Source of the DNA: Amanita rubescens
Taxonomy: Eukaryota; Basidiomycota; Agaricomycetes; Agaricales; Amanitaceae
Length of the DNA: 64,000 nt
Direction: 5' to 3'
NCBI GenBank assembly: GCA_015039365.1
Contig: WION01000035.1
Coordinates: 248,001 to 312,000 of the forward strand
Part shown: piece by piece, positions 1 to 12,857 of the stretch
Position numbering within the stretch: position 1 is the first letter of the stretch
Layout of the letters: every line of letters begins with the position of its first letter
The notes under the pieces: model-generated
What the model saw: only the letters and a program-made list of their open reading frames with translations
Databases searched by the model: none
Told to the model about the DNA's origin: nothing
Translations under genes and position numbers: made by a program

Positions 1-1917
1 TTCCACCGCTCCTTCTCTGGATGGAGTGAAGGCGAGCGATATCATGTTCGATTCAAGCTGAATAGAATTCCCTTCAGGCGACAACACCATGCTCTTGATC
101 TGGTTTTCCAAGAAGATCGTATACTATTTCCTAACGCCAGTCATGCGATATCTCTTCCTCGTATTGACTCGACGCTCGCTCTCGCGCCCAGATTCTACAA
201 TCCAGATATTGCGTCCAATCCACAACAAGCACGAGCTGTGATGTCAATCACAAAGCTTCCACCGGGTTCTCCTGCTTTTGTGATCTTTGGCCCGTGAGTC
301 TCGTACTTCTCTTCTCTTTACTGGTAGACTAATAGTTCTACAGTTTCGGAACCGGCAAGACAAGTACAATGATAGAAGCCATCCTTCAAGTCCTTGATGC
401 AAAACCCGTAGCCCGCATTCTTGTATGCGCGCCAAGCAACTCGGCCGCAGATCTGATCGTTACGAAATTACGTTCTATCTTGGACAACGAGAAGCTTTTC
501 CGGTTCATGGCTCCCTCACGCTCCAAGAACCAGGTTCCGGACGACGTCTTTCCGTATACGTACTTGAAGGATGATATCCATTTTGGTGTGCCGATGAACA
601 AGATTAAGCGCTTCAAAGTCATTGTCTCTACCTGTGTTTCTGCTTCATTCGCTGCGGGCATCGGACTTCCCCGTGGTCATTTTACGCACATTTTCATCGA
701 TGAAGCAGGTCAGGCCACCGAGCCCGAAGCCATGATCAGTATCAAAACACTTGCAGACTCGAACACAAATATCATTCTCGCGGGCGACCCTAAACAGCTT
801 GGGCCCATTATTCGCTCCCCCGTTGCCAGAGAACTTGGGTTACAAAAGAGTTACTTGGAAAGATTGATGGACCGCGATGTTTATGAAATTGACCACTATT
901 CTGGATTGACGTACGTCTTAGATCTCATTGATACCTGTTTCTCAAGCCTTCTCAGTGTTATCAAATTATTACAAAACTATCGTTCACACCCTGCCATTCT
1001 CAAGTTCCCGAACGAACAATTCTATCGTGGCGAATTACAAGCCAAAGCTAGCCCAGCAAAAATCAACAAGTACTTGGGTTCTTCGATATTAGCGTCCCCA
1101 ACTTTCCCTGTTGTATTCCATGCAGTTTTCGGAAAGGATGACCGAGAGGCATCGTCACCTTCTTTCTTCAACGTCGATGAGATATTGCAAATTAAACAAT
1201 ATGTTGAAAGGTTACGAGCCGATAGAGAGCACCGTACAAGTAAGCAACAAACGTGCCAATATGAGTGATTGTTGTTGCTGACTTTGTTCCTAGCGGAGGA
1301 CGACATTGGAATAATTGCTCCATATCATGCGCAATGTGTTAAAATTCGTACTGCTCTCCGAGGATTCGCTGATGGAATCAAAGTCGGTAGCGTAGAGGAG
1401 TTCCAAGGACAGGTCAGTTATTGGATACATTCGTAAAACTGCGCTATATCATGGTTTTAGGAACGGCCAGTCATAATCATATCGACAGTGCGCAGTAGCA
1501 AGGAGTTCATCGAGTATGATCTTCGTCATACCTTGGGTTTCGTGGCGAACCCTCGTCGATTCAATGGTTCGTGGCAACTCTACAATATATATCACAGGCA
1601 TGCCTGAGGCGCGATTAGTTGCAGTTACTCGAACTAAGGCGCTCCTGATTATTATTGGCGACCATCAGGTATTGTCGTTGGACCCTTTGTGGAGGTCTTT
1701 TTTGAATTACGTCTATAATAACGGGGGATGGAGGGGTCCACATCCCGATTGGGATACAACTGCAGAAGCTGACATCAAGGGTGGTTATGACACAGTTGTC
1801 CGTGAGCGTGCAAAGGCCGACATGAATGAATTTGCAAGTCGTATGGAAGCATTGATGAGGGAAGAGACAGATGATAATGGTGCTGGAGTGGATCAGCCTT
1901 GGAGAGATGTTGAATAG
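1..1917 (+). CDS. SDE3/MOV10-like RNA helicase, copy 1 (5' part outside window)
   Basis: C-terminal 555 residues of an SF1 (Upf1-like) RNA helicase. Exons 1-293, 344-910, 956-1239, 1294-1412, 1461-1566 and 1619-1917 join in phase. Motifs in order: P-loop FGPFGTGKT spanning intron 1, CAPSNSAAD (Ia), DEAG (II), GDPKQLGP (III), NYRSHPAI (IV), [10 protein letters not shown] (V) and VAVTRTKA (VI). DEAG with this spacing is typical of MOV10/SDE3 helicases, which unwind RNA and in plants and animals act in RNA silencing and retroelement control; that role here is inference. It is paralogous to the genes at 9441 and 13208. The exons of 284, 119 and 106 nt have exactly the same lengths in all three. 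The open frame begins at base 1, so the N-terminal zinc fingers seen in the other copies lie off the left edge. No break is visible. The penultimate donor (GTTCGT at 1567) is weak but in phase. Confidence 0.9.
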
Positions 1918-2197
1918 AATCATCTGTAAATGCAATACTGATTAAATTCTTTGCTTTGTCGACGGAGTTTGTCTCAGGTGGAAATGGTCTGGTGGTGTGT
2001 CGGTCTTTCGCGGATGTTTCTTAGATTGAGAGCGCGGGACATACCTTGCATGCGAATGCGTTCAATCGACCAGGATTGGATAATTGATTATTGAATGCAG
2101 CTGAATATATTGTTTAAATACGAGGGCTTGGGCCGGATAGCGACAAATTCAATCATCATCGCATCTGTAAACCACTGTCTTCAGAAAGGTTATTTAA

Positions 2198-3249
2198 ATG
2201 ATCGGGACTTGGCTGGAATATGGTTCATGTTCGCACTGCCACCTTATCGATGATGTCGATAAGCAAGGTAAGAAAGAGTTTCTTTTTCTTTTGACAATAT
2301 GGCAAACTGGCGCAGGACCAAGAACACGATGTTACTCCGGAATGGAAGCTCATGACCATCGGCAGGGGTAGCTTTGCCAACGTCTCTCTGTCCTCACGGG
2401 TCGTACGATTGCATTCAAGCACGTTATCGTGTCAGCAAGGAAACAAATTCACGGAGTTTCAAGCGCTTCGCACAATTTATAATCAATATTTCTTCCTGAA
2501 CCGCATGCTTTCTATGACCCGGATGATCCACAAAGCTATTCTTCGGCTGACAGACAACGTCAAGCTCCTGAATCAGGCTCGACCTCTCGACGACGAAGCC
2601 CCATTGGGCCATCCTTGATAAGAAAAGAAGACTTCAAGCTGCTAAGAGAGACGGCTACTTATGCGATGGATCAGGTTCAACCCCTGCCCGTGCGCAACCT
2701 TTTCTATCCTGACACTGCTAAGGCAACGGCCCCTGCCCCATCTCTCTGTAGGATTTACTTTGGAAAAGTTATCTCAGAAGTCGGAAGGGAAGAAAAAGCC
2801 CATCGCTTCTTCAATTCTTCCACTGATTTTCCTTTAGACGTTGGCAGGTATCAGAAGGTTGTGGATGCTGACAAGGCTGGATTCTATCCCGATGTCGAAG
2901 ACATTGCTTACGGTATGGAAGAAATGTTGGGTCGTCTCCATGGGCGTGCTGGGTACGATGGTCGGGACATAGAGTTCGTAGGTTTCAGTGACACAGCATT
3001 CTATATTATTGATTTCAACCAGGTGTGTTGTTACTGACTCTCTTTTCTGCTCCTCTTGACGTTCTTTGATAGATGCGGGAATGAAATCGAACGATGGAGC
3101 AGATTCCAATTCTTGTTCAAGCTTTTTTCAGCAATGATCCATATTATCCCTGTCCGATCCCTGTTAACCCGGATACCAGCTGATTTTATCGAACTGGCTC
3201 ACAGCTTTTTAACTGCGATAGAAGCGGAACAAGCACAACGCAGTCATAG
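2198..3249 (+). pseudogene. DUF3669-family protein, decayed
   Basis: Remains of a fungal DUF3669 protein. Recognisable pieces lie in two alternating frames: IGRGSFANV (frame of 2352), TGRTIAFKHV (frame of 2396), TEFQALRTIYNQ (frame of 2352), then a long run from about 2480 to 3020 with FLPEPHAFYDP, QPLPVRNLFYP and the family signature FPLDVGRYQK...GYDGRDIEFV. Joining them needs at least three frameshifts. An intron (GTGTGT...TTGATAG) then leads into MRE, where TGA at 3082-3084 replaces the expected Trp. A second in-frame TGA follows at 3181-3183, and the frame ends with TAG at 3247. The molecular function of DUF3669 is unknown. The gene sits between helicase copy 1 and the MYND gene on the same strand. 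An assembly with several local errors is the only alternative to decay. Confidence 0.75.
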
Positions 3250-3656
3250 AGGTGGTAATTGGCGTCAATGAATCGCATCGTCGTTTTTTCATTCCATATT
3301 TTCCGTTCGATCTGTCCATGGTGGACATTTATGCAATCCCTCTATCGTATTCGATTTCAGCCACCCGACTCTTTGTTAACATACAACCATAAGTCCATCC
3401 ACTCGTCCTGTTGTTCTGACTCCATTTGCAACAATCAGAAATTAGAACAGAAATTTGGGATTTCCAGGGTATGAGAAATTCAAGATGGCGTTATTAATAA
3501 CTGGATAGCTTTTGATGCTTCAATGAGCCTAAAACGGGAAACTTTCACTTGTCCATTTGCATCGATAAGGACTGCTGCACACTTCGTCGAAGCCTCCGAG
3601 GAACACACAACTCCTCATTAGCGTCACGGTCATAAAAAGCTTTCTCGATTACGACA
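3250..3656. other. intergenic, no gene seen
   Basis: Short open frames at 3259-3474 match nothing I know and lack splice or motif support. It holds the 3' flank of the DUF3669 remnant and the 5' flank of the MYND gene. Confidence 0.5.
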
Positions 3657-6600
3657 ATGGCACATTCCGTCTCTTGGCCAAAACCATTTCGCTTTTTCGC
3701 GATGGGCAACACACCCGCTGTGTGTCTTACAAGCGAGCTACCCCCCGATCAATCTGCTGATATCTTATTGCTTGGTTGTGATAATGTCAAAAGCATACTG
3801 TACACCGTGTACGCTGATTTGGGCGCGCGTAAGTGGCCCTCCACATGTGATGAAATCGCGGTTAAATGTTTTATTCAGCTTCAAGGCCTCTCGATTTCAC
3901 GTGTTGTGACATCGATCCAGCTATATTAGGTCCACCATCTTTCCTCGACCATTGTTTTGAGGATTCACCCCCGAGTTAGCTCGCCATATTTTAATTTATA
4001 CGCTCCTCGACAATTTGCCATCAGAAGGGAGCGATGAATACCTCCAGAGGATATGGAATATTTACTACCACTTCTTTGTTGATGAAGAGACCCTTGACAT
4101 GGTGTTGAAGCAGTGCCAGGTTCTCATCGATCTATCTCCTGACATTGAGACATGGAACGGCGGAAAATATGGCGCTTTCCTTCGATTTTCGTCCGTGCAT
4201 TCACTATCTACAATTCGTAAGCACTGGACATTCTATATCGGGACAAGGAAAGGTGAATTCAGCTCGCTCCGAGCCGAGTTCTACAACCGGAAGGGCGGCT
4301 TCGGACGTAATTTTGGCACTTGGCGCTCTGCAGGTCCGCTTTGGATGGACTTGATGTTAACTGGATCAGAGCAATTCCAGCATTATTGGGACACAGGTGT
4401 TACGTTTGATGAACCGGACAAAGTGGCCAGCGCAACTCAAATGAACCCTACATTCGCACACTCTGTTGCGGGCTATGCGTTTCCCTACGGATCTGATCCT
4501 CTTCTTTCTTTCCACCTTGCAAAATCCATCGCCCCCATTATGGGCTCTGGGGCGAATAAAACAGTCACCGTCTCCAGTCTCGTCACGGGCGCTGTCGAGG
4601 AATTCAAATCCTGGTGCATTGCCTTCAATAAGCGCATAAAGGGACAAGCATCCCTGGTGATCCGGTTTTTAGTTGGCAACGCTATCACGGTATGCGCCGC
4701 GCTAAAATATTGCGCAATCAATCACTCTGTCGATCCTGGATTGTACGCTGAGCCCTGGAGCTCCGCCTTGCTAAAGCTAGACGGAGGTGATTACGAAGAA
4801 AGCGCCTCGACTCGTGCGCCTCTGCTGTTTGACGCCATCGACGCATCTAATCTCACGGAAATCATTGGCTTGTTGAATATTCTGATTCCGTGCAGACCTT
4901 TGATGCAACCGAGATCTTCATCTGTCATGTTCACCGATACGCAGGTCTCCAACGACGACGGCATAGCTCGAGACGGTTTTTTTGACTTATTATGCGGCGA
5001 TCTTTCCGTGTTGTCCATGATTCTTGACCTGATCCCGGTTTCGTACATATCAAACTTTACAAGCCATTGCAATTCCCACGAGGCGGGATTGCTGGCTGCA
5101 GATGAACGCGAGAGATCGCTTCACAAACATATCGCCTGGAGAATTGGGACTTTGTCCGATTCCACAGCTATTCAGGAAAGTGCTCGATTGGGCGAACCTT
5201 TAAAGTTTGATGAAGTACAACTGGCGAACTTCTTTCACACTGTTTACCAGAACATGTTTTCTAGCGAGGACATGTCCATCATGATGCTGCTTCAATCACG
5301 GGACATCTCACATCGGTTCAACAAAAAGTATTCGATAGTCCATTACAGCAGATTCACATTTGCGTATGTATTGCGACTCATGAAAGACAAGTTGGACGTC
5401 AATTGGGAAATCTTTATCAATACTTTATATGGCCTTATTTCCCGCGACCAGAAACTCCGGGGAAGCAGTCACCGAGTCCAAGATCTATTTTGTTGCTTTC
5501 ACCTTCTTGACATGTACAATTTTCTGCCCGACTCCAGTGCAGGGATAAAAGCAGGTCCTTTGAAGAGGTGGAAAAATGTACCTCCTGTCGTCTGCATAAC
5601 TCTCCGGGTCCCGAGGAAGAGCTTTGATATACTTGAAGCCCGCAGCGCGAGCGAGATCGGACTTACGACCCTACAATGCTCCCTCATGGGAACCACGGCC
5701 AAGAGTGACTCTCATAATATTTTTCCGTATTTTCAATGTTTCTGGGGGGAGTTAAAAGCCGAATACAGCAAGGATTCTTCTCAAGAACCTATGGTTACTT
5801 TTGACGAAGACCCCGAAGGATTTCGAGGCTCATCTCCTGCCATTTTCACTTTCTACGTTCCCGCTTCGATTTTAGAGGTAGACGGACCACAGAAAGCGAT
5901 CTTGCAACTCCATCCCAATCCGGGCACGGCACGAATATTTTATCAACGCTTAGGGAACCTCTTGGCCTTGTTCTCTGCGGAACTTACCGATCGAAGATAC
6001 GTCCATATTACTCGGGAGCGGCCGGGAAACCCTGGTGAGCTCCAAAAGCTACGAAATACATCATTCGCCCGGCATAGTGAAGTTGCAGCTGAAGAAACAC
6101 CACTCTTGAGAGACCCGGTCAAAGTCACTTTGGATAGCGACTGTAACCAAGCTGCACTCCTCACAGGACGCGCGAACATCGAAGACTTAAACGGAAGGGC
6201 TTTCTTGGCCGACGGGGCTACCGTCTCCGTTAATCAAGTTTCACCTTTAGTCATCCAAGTCACTGTTGGAAGCCATTCACAGACCATTGTATATCCGTTC
6301 CCCGTCGATTCAACGAATTGTAAAACTCGGATCGCAAGGAAATCATCTTACGTCGAAGTAAGTGCACGTATACATCTTTTACGAACCACGTTGATGATAT
6401 CGTCGCAGATCGACGTAAAGATTTCGGGACCCTCAGAAAAACTTGGAATAAAACTCCCAATTATACGACAAAATAAGAAACTAAGCTTATGGAACATTCA
6501 CTACCTCGACCTGGAACGGGTTCCAGCGCTCGATCTCTCTTCAAACAGACTTTCGTTTTTGGAGCTTCACATAAGATCCTCCTTTTCTTATCGTGAACGC

Positions 6601-7344
6601 CAGCTCCTCGAAACCGAAAACCCAATTTTTCTCAAGGGAGGCCTAGACCTTATCACTCGCGTGAAGCGTAACATTCGTGACTTGGTTGTCATGAGTAGCG
6701 GCTTGAAAGAAGAAAGATCTTCTGTCCTCTGCTTGTCGAATTTCCGGAATGATGTCTATACCTTGATCTTCGTCAACAATGTGCGCCTAGATTTGGCATC
6801 TCACGCCGTCACAATAGACGCTTGCGTTCTTCCCCTGACTAACGATGTCATGTCACATCTTTCCAATGCTATCAAAGGGGCGGCCAAGGGAGCAAGGTTA
6901 ATGCAAAAGCCTGACGAAGTCAGGGCGTGGAAGCATCTTCTCCCCGCATTCACCGAGCGATGCCGCAAGTGGTCTCACACCGCTAACTGCGAGTATCTGT
7001 CGAGAGGAATCCCCGTTTCGGAGGAGATCAACCAATCTCCGTTGTGTAGTTGCGGTCAGGGTAAACATCTTGGATCGTTTACCCAGAATAATAATTGGAA
7101 AGAGTTTGCGCCCTACGTTACACGCGCTGCGATTAGCCCTCTCTTTGCCGGCCCCTTTAGCGATACCATTGGTCCGGACATTATTGATGCGCTCCGTCCC
7201 AGCGCCCCGCAGGTGTGCGCCAGATGCCATAACCCGGAACCAAAGTTGTTGGTATGCGGTGCGTGCAAGAACACTAGTTACTGTTCTAAAGCTTGCCAGA
7301 AGGCAGATTGGAAGGTTCACAAAGGGGTTTGTAAAAAGGTTTGA
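3657..7344 (+). CDS. DUF4470 and MYND-finger protein
   Basis: A 1195-residue protein from exons 3657-3828, 3879-3929 and 3980-7344; both introns are 50 nt and all phases agree. The N-terminus (about residues 1-110) is a DUF4470 domain: GNTPAVCLTSELPPDQ, ADILLLGC, then LDFTCCDIDPAILARH, which is only readable after splicing both introns. The C-terminus carries a MYND zinc finger (CARCHNPEPKLLVCGACKN, then YCSKACQKADWKVHKGVC), with the usual seven Cys and one His. MYND fingers bind proline-rich peptides in partner proteins. The long middle has no motif I recognise. Such DUF4470-MYND proteins are a large family in mushrooms with no fixed role. The gene is intact, unlike the decayed genes on either side, and it separates helicase copies 1 and 2. 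Confidence 0.85.
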
Positions 7345-7798
7345 ACTAGACAAGTATGTACAGAGCCAAAAAGGAAGTTTTCTTCTCGCGATAATGATCT
7401 TTATTGGAGGTTTATATGTTACAACATTAAGGAGATTTAATTAAGCGTTTCTTGTGATTGCTGCCGTTGTATGGCCTTTCCTGTCGGCGCAGGTGCAGGG
7501 CCGATTCAATAATTATATTCAATTATAAATTCATTCCCCATCGAGGTAGTCAGTATCCAACTCAAACTGCGGGTTTAGCTGCACCCACCCACAAGGTGTG
7601 GGAGGTGGTTTCACTGCGAAGAAAAGCCGGAATGATTTCAAGAGAAAAACGTTTAGATTCCACACCACCCCTACCCATTTACGCTTTACTGGTTATTGTG
7701 ACTGTACATCATGATAGTGCGCAATACTTATTTAGTTTGGTTCAGATCCTATGTCGCGCTACTTCATTGACTCGCAGCCCAAAATATGAAAGAACAAC
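7345..7798. other. intergenic, no gene seen
   Basis: Converging 3' flanks of the MYND gene and the HNH remnant. The open frame at 7458-7829 has no recognisable motif or splice structure. Confidence 0.5.
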
Positions 7799-8739
7799 TC
7801 ACTGCGCAATTTTCTGCCTGACGAGATAGGCGTTAACCAGAACACCTAAGGGGGTTGTCCATTTCGGATGAGTACCATCGATCTCGCCATCGTAAACACC
7901 AAGTTCTTCCATGAAACTCTCAATCTCTTGGTCTTGGTAATCTTCCAAGACATCGCCACGGCAGGCACTGACAGCAAGGCACTCTTTAAAATGCAAGCGG
8001 AGAAAGCAGTCCCTGGGTCGATCCGATCCATCAACAAGGGTGAGATGGCTTTATAACGTGTTTAGGCGTTCCGATCCCTCAAATACAATGATACGGTAAT
8101 TGTCCTGTATGTCGTGAATACAGCTCCAGAAAAAAGGCATCGACGATCTCTATTGAGAGCTTGTCGGATGATAGAAGACGTCAACAAAGTCTACTCCGCA
8201 TTAGAGAGTAAAGCGCATTCCAGGTACCTTGGCGGATAACGCGGCGCTATTGGCTTTTATAACACCGAAAATGAGCGAGCTGGCTGGAAGAAGTAATACA
8301 GTCTTGAATCTCCTATACATTGAGTCAGCCAGCTCGCAGTGGTACGCGAAGTGTAATTCGTACCTATAGCATATAACCCATAGTCTCCAGGGACAATGAT
8401 CTCCTGGGATTGTCGGGACAAAGCAGCACCGTTTTTGTGGACAGAATAGGTCAGCACATCATTAGGTTGAACCTCGACAGGAAAGAGGGTGTACGACTCT
8501 GCTTCCTGCCAACTATAACGAAGTTATCCAAGTTATACTATCGAAACGGTAGTTGACGAGTCGTTCCCGAGACGCCAGCCTGGATATCATTCGTTAGAGT
8601 ACGACTTGAGAGGTCGAACGTCGAGATAACTCACCTAGGGCTGATGCAGTGCACCAATTGAAGACATTACGATGTTGTCGTGGGACAAGACGTGAGTGGG
8701 TTCGTACATCGTGGGACTTGTGTTATATTGCAAAGCCAT
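7799..8739 (-). pseudogene. HNH-endonuclease-like protein, decayed
   Basis: Minus-strand remnant. A possible start (ATG at 8739 in a CACCATGG context) is followed by pieces ending in NDVLTYSVHKNGAALSRQ and IVPGDYGLYAIG. Further on are RQALNRDRRCLFSGAV (about 8175-8125), which looks like the start of a fungal HNH nuclease domain, then DNYRIIVFEG in another frame, then a C-terminus RDCFLRLHFKECLAVSA...GVYDGEID ending at 7799. The segment that should hold the catalytic His and Asn is missing between RCLFSGAV and DNYRIIVF. In-frame TAA at 8051-8053 interrupts the C-terminal part, and the CAG-CCC-TAG before the first candidate donor is also a stop. The HNH assignment rests on the RDxxCxxSG pattern and the C-terminal family likeness, so it is moderate; that the locus is broken is clearer. 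Confidence 0.55.
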
Positions 8740-9440
8740 GGTGAAAAAAAGGGCCCATAGATCGATCATCCTCAAACTCAAAAAGACTCTCCCAGACCTC
8801 CTGTCGTCCCCCCGCGCTCATGCATCAATGCATCATTGGCACACTCCTCACAGACATCTTCTCCCACTCATCATGTGTCCGATCCTTCTCTTCTCCGCAC
8901 TCACATTATCTTTCACAAATCGCCATCGACTAGTAACGCATGTCTGCAAAGCGGAGGCGTAAACACTTCAACGATGGCCTAAGCACAAACAAATAGTTCA
9001 GTCCTATCTCTGGAAAACACTATAACGTGCACCTACTGAAGGAAGGGATATGCATAGATATGAATGCCCGTGGGTGATCTGGCACTTCCCATCAATCCTG
9101 CTTTGAAGGTTTGGCTTGAATGCTCATATTAGTCTATTTGAATCGCGCGCCTTCGTCATTAAACCAGGGCACTCCGTAGCTTCTACAATCCAAAAAGAAG
9201 ACTTCTTCGGCTTTCACATGTTTGAGCATTCGGCCGACCCAGGTACATTCAGTCAGCTTGTCGACTCATTGACTCGGATCCGCGGGAGCGCGAATTTAGA
9301 TACCCAAAAATACTGTTTGTATTGCGCCATGCGGCAGCAACGAGGCTTCCTCATAATCAATAAAGCTTTTGAGTCATCAAACGTAGACATTTCCAACCTT
9401 TCTCTGTTCCCCTGTTCAACCCCGTACACAAAGCTTTGAA
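8740..9440. other. intergenic, 5' flank of helicase copy 2
   Basis: Divergent spacer between the HNH remnant and helicase copy 2. A 107-codon open frame at 9116-9439 begins with TTG, has no motif and ends just before the helicase ATG; I read it as chance. Confidence 0.45.
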
Positions 9441-12400
9441 ATGACGAACTGTCTCAATGTCCTGTCCCGTGGGTCATGCACAGTGCCGAACTGTGCCCAC
9501 GAGCACAACATTCTGGTTTGCGAACCCTGCGGGTTCATAGCAGACGACGCAAACGCATACACTGGCCACTTGACTAGTAATCGACACAAAACCCGTATCG
9601 CCGGCCGCGGCATAACGCTATACTGTCCTGTTTGCGAGATGAATATCGAGAGTGGGACTTGGGCATCCCACAAGGCCGGTAGCAACCACCTCAACCAAGC
9701 CATCCGAAAACGAGTCTCACCGGATGTCGACCCCGAAGAAGGAGCTAACGATCAAGGCCAGAAGTACTGTCAACTTTGTAAGCGGGCCGTTAGGAATTCG
9801 GAATGGGCTCGACATCTACGGGGCACGTGGCATTTGAAGAGGAAAGATTTTGCTGCGTATCAAGCTGCCCTGAACGAAGCCGAAAGAGATAAGAATGGGA
9901 TTTCTATTGACGGGAAGTTGGACTTTGGCATAGTTGACTTCACTAAAACCAAGAAAACCATTACACGCCCTATCGTGCTGAAAGCAACCGCAGCGAATGT
10001 ACGCGTTAGACTCACCGACTCGAAGCTCGTGTCGTCTAGGGCGAATATGGACACCGCGTTAGTTTCGTTTATCTTGTTTTTTCTCGCTAATGCTATGTTC
10101 ATTTTAGTTTTACTTTAGCGCCAGAAGGCAATAATCGCAACATTTCTTCAGGGACAAGCGTTAAACTTTTTGTAACGTTGAAACAGACATATATCGGACG
10201 TTACGAAGACCGTCTTGAAATGTCTTTTCAAGACCTTCAAACCAAGAAGAAGTTCTTTATTTCCCGCGCCTTGCGTGTCATAATTGGAAGTAAAGAGGGC
10301 CACGAGCAGTTGAAGGCATCCAAGCCCTATGTAGCACGCTCCGCTGCTCCCAAAAAGGCAGAAAGAAAAACAATTAAAGGGATAAAACCACCTGCTTTGA
10401 CGTCCATTCCATATGTTAAAAAATTAAAACCGGCGCTCATCCCCAAAAGATTGCAAGACGCAGTTTCAAACGGGCCTATGGCGGAGATCATTGGGAGAAT
10501 AAGATCCGATTTTCTTCCGCCCACCCTCAATTCACAGTCTCTCGCTCGGCATTTCAAGACTTTGCTATGGGTTAAAGAACATAGAGCGCAGTATGTTCAA
10601 TGGTTTTCACCTTTCTTGAGTTCTGATCAAGCACAGACAAGACCTTGAGCGGTACGACATACCAGATGCAAGATTGAAAAAAGGCGGCCCTTTCTATTTG
10701 TAAGCGGCGCTCCTCTCATAATATTTGGTGTGGCTTATGAGGCGCAGCGTTGAAGTTCCCGGCCTTGCGGAGAAAAGACCAAGCGTTTTACTAGGTCTGT
10801 CCTAAAATTCCCGTTGCATAGCTCCAATAGTTAAAGAATCATGGCAGGTGATCGCATATTAGTGCAGCCGCATGGCGCGCCCGAAGGACATTGGTTTGAA
10901 GGCTACGTGCATATTGTCCGCGAAAAAGAAGTCGGACTCAGGTTCAACAAGTCATTCAAAACATCTCAACTGTATCACGTACGCTTCAAACTGTGCAGGA
11001 TCAATTTCAGACGCCAGCATAATGCTCTTGACGAAAATTTCCACGAAGATCGCATCTTATTCCCAAATGTTACGCATTCTTCCGCACTCTCTCGCGAAAG
11101 AGGTGCTAGTAAGGGGAAGTCACGTTACTATGACCACAACATCGCAACAAATCCCCAACAAGAATTGGCTATCCGTTCAATTACAAGACTTCCTCCTGGA
11201 TCACCGCCTTTTGTTCTCTTCGGACCGTACGTCGATTCTCGGTACAATTCATCTGTCTCATTAAAGGACTTTACGTAGGTTCGGGACTGGGAAGACTAGC
11301 ACGATTATTGAAGCAATCCTGCAAATTCTTAAATCAGATACTGAAGCACGGATACTTGCATGTGCCCCAAGCAACGCCGCAGCAGACTTGATCGCTACGA
11401 AGCTCAGCACCATCCTGAACAACCAGGTGCTATTCCGATATAACGCTCCATCACGTAGTATTAAGGGGATATCAGCCGAAGTCTTGAAGCATTCCCACTT
11501 CGTACAGGCCGACAACAGTCAACCGTCACATTTCGGGGTCCCGTCGGATAAAATCAAGCGTTTCAGAGTCATCGTTTCAACTTGTATCTCTTCATCGTTT
11601 GCCGACGGTATTGGGATACCACGCGGCCATTTCAGCCACATATTCATAGATGAGGCTGGTCAAGCCACCGAGCCTGAGACGCTCGTATCTATAAAGACCC
11701 TTGCAGATTCAAGGACCAACATTATACTAACCGGAGACCCAAAGCAGTTGGGACCTGTTATCCAATCCCCCATAGCGCGACAACTAGGTTTGCAAATCAG
11801 TTATTTGGAACGGTTGATGGAGCGCGAGGTGTACAACGTAGAGAATTTCAGTGGTGTAACGTAGGTGCATCCGTTCAATTATGGTTCCATTGCCTCACCT
11901 TGCGTGGTCTAGCGTTGTAAAACTGTTGAATAACTATCGATGTCATCCAGCTATACTCAAAGTCCCGAACGAGCAGTTCTACAACGGTGAGCTGAAAGCA
12001 AAGGCAAACCCCGAAAAAGTCAACAAATATCTGGGGTCTCCAATCCTCCCGAACGTCAAGTTCCCTATTATATTTCATGCCGTTTTGGGGAAAGATGAGA
12101 AGGAAGCATCATCCCCCTCTTACTTCAACGTTGATGAAGCTTTGCAAGTTAAGCAATACGTTCAGATGTTACAAACCGCCAAGAGATATCATACAAGTGA
12201 GTCGCAATACATCCTTTGTTAGCGGTCAATATAAGAGTCGCTTTAGGTGAAAAGGATATCGGGATCATTGCGTTATATCACGCTCAATGTCTTAAAATCC
12301 GAAAAGCGCTTCACGGAATTGCAGAAGAAATCAAGGTTGGCAGCGTTGAAGAGTTCCAGGGACAGGTTGGTTGTTCGATTCTAGTCTGAATTTTATTTCT

Positions 12401-12857
12401 CACCCCTTCGTAGGAACGTTCTGTGATCATCATGTCGACAGTCCGCAGTAGCGAGAAGTTTATCGAGTTCGATATTCGTCACCAATTGGGGTTCGTCGCA
12501 AACCCTCGGAAGTTTAACGGTATGCAAGTGCCTCTACTGCTTAGAAGTATAGCTGATATCCTGTTAGTTGCTATCACTCGAAGCCAGGCCCTACTGATCA
12601 TTGTCGGGAACCCTCGGGTTTTATCAATAGACCCTATGTGGAGGTACTTCCTCAACTATGTTCACAATAATGGAGGGTGGAGAGGACCTGTTCCTGATTG
12701 GGATACGAATGCCGAGGTTGACTTGAGCGGTGGTTACGACAAGGCCATGCATCAACAGGCCCAGCTAGACATGAACGAGTTTACTCGTCGAATGGAATCA
12801 TTGACGATGGGTGGGATTGACGATGACGGTGCTGGCGTGCATTTGAGGGAAGAGTAG
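9441..12857 (+). CDS. SDE3/MOV10-like RNA helicase with CCCH and C2H2 fingers, copy 2
   Basis: 989 residues from ten exons: 9441-10057, 10108-10590, 10637-10699, 10748-10794, 10848-11226, 11279-11860, 11913-12196, 12247-12365, 12414-12519, 12568-12857. All junctions keep phase. The N-terminus starts with a CCCH finger (C-x8-C-x4-C-x3-H in CLNVLSRGSCTVPNCAHEH), then three C2H2 fingers of U1/matrin spacing (CEPCGF..., CPVCEM..., CQLCKR...), up to about residue 135. A linker domain follows, then the helicase core: GPFGTGKT (about 529-536), CAPSNAAAD, DEAG (about 654), [26 protein letters not shown] and VAITRSQA. The fingers suggest RNA binding that targets the motor. MOV10/SDE3 relatives act with Argonaute pathways; for this gene that is inference. 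The ATG at 9441 was chosen because the CCCH finger starts two codons later. Confidence 0.93.

Noticed and set aside
9116..9439. 107-codon frame just upstream of helicase copy 2
   Set aside because: Begins with TTG, has no motif, and has no counterpart upstream of copy 3.
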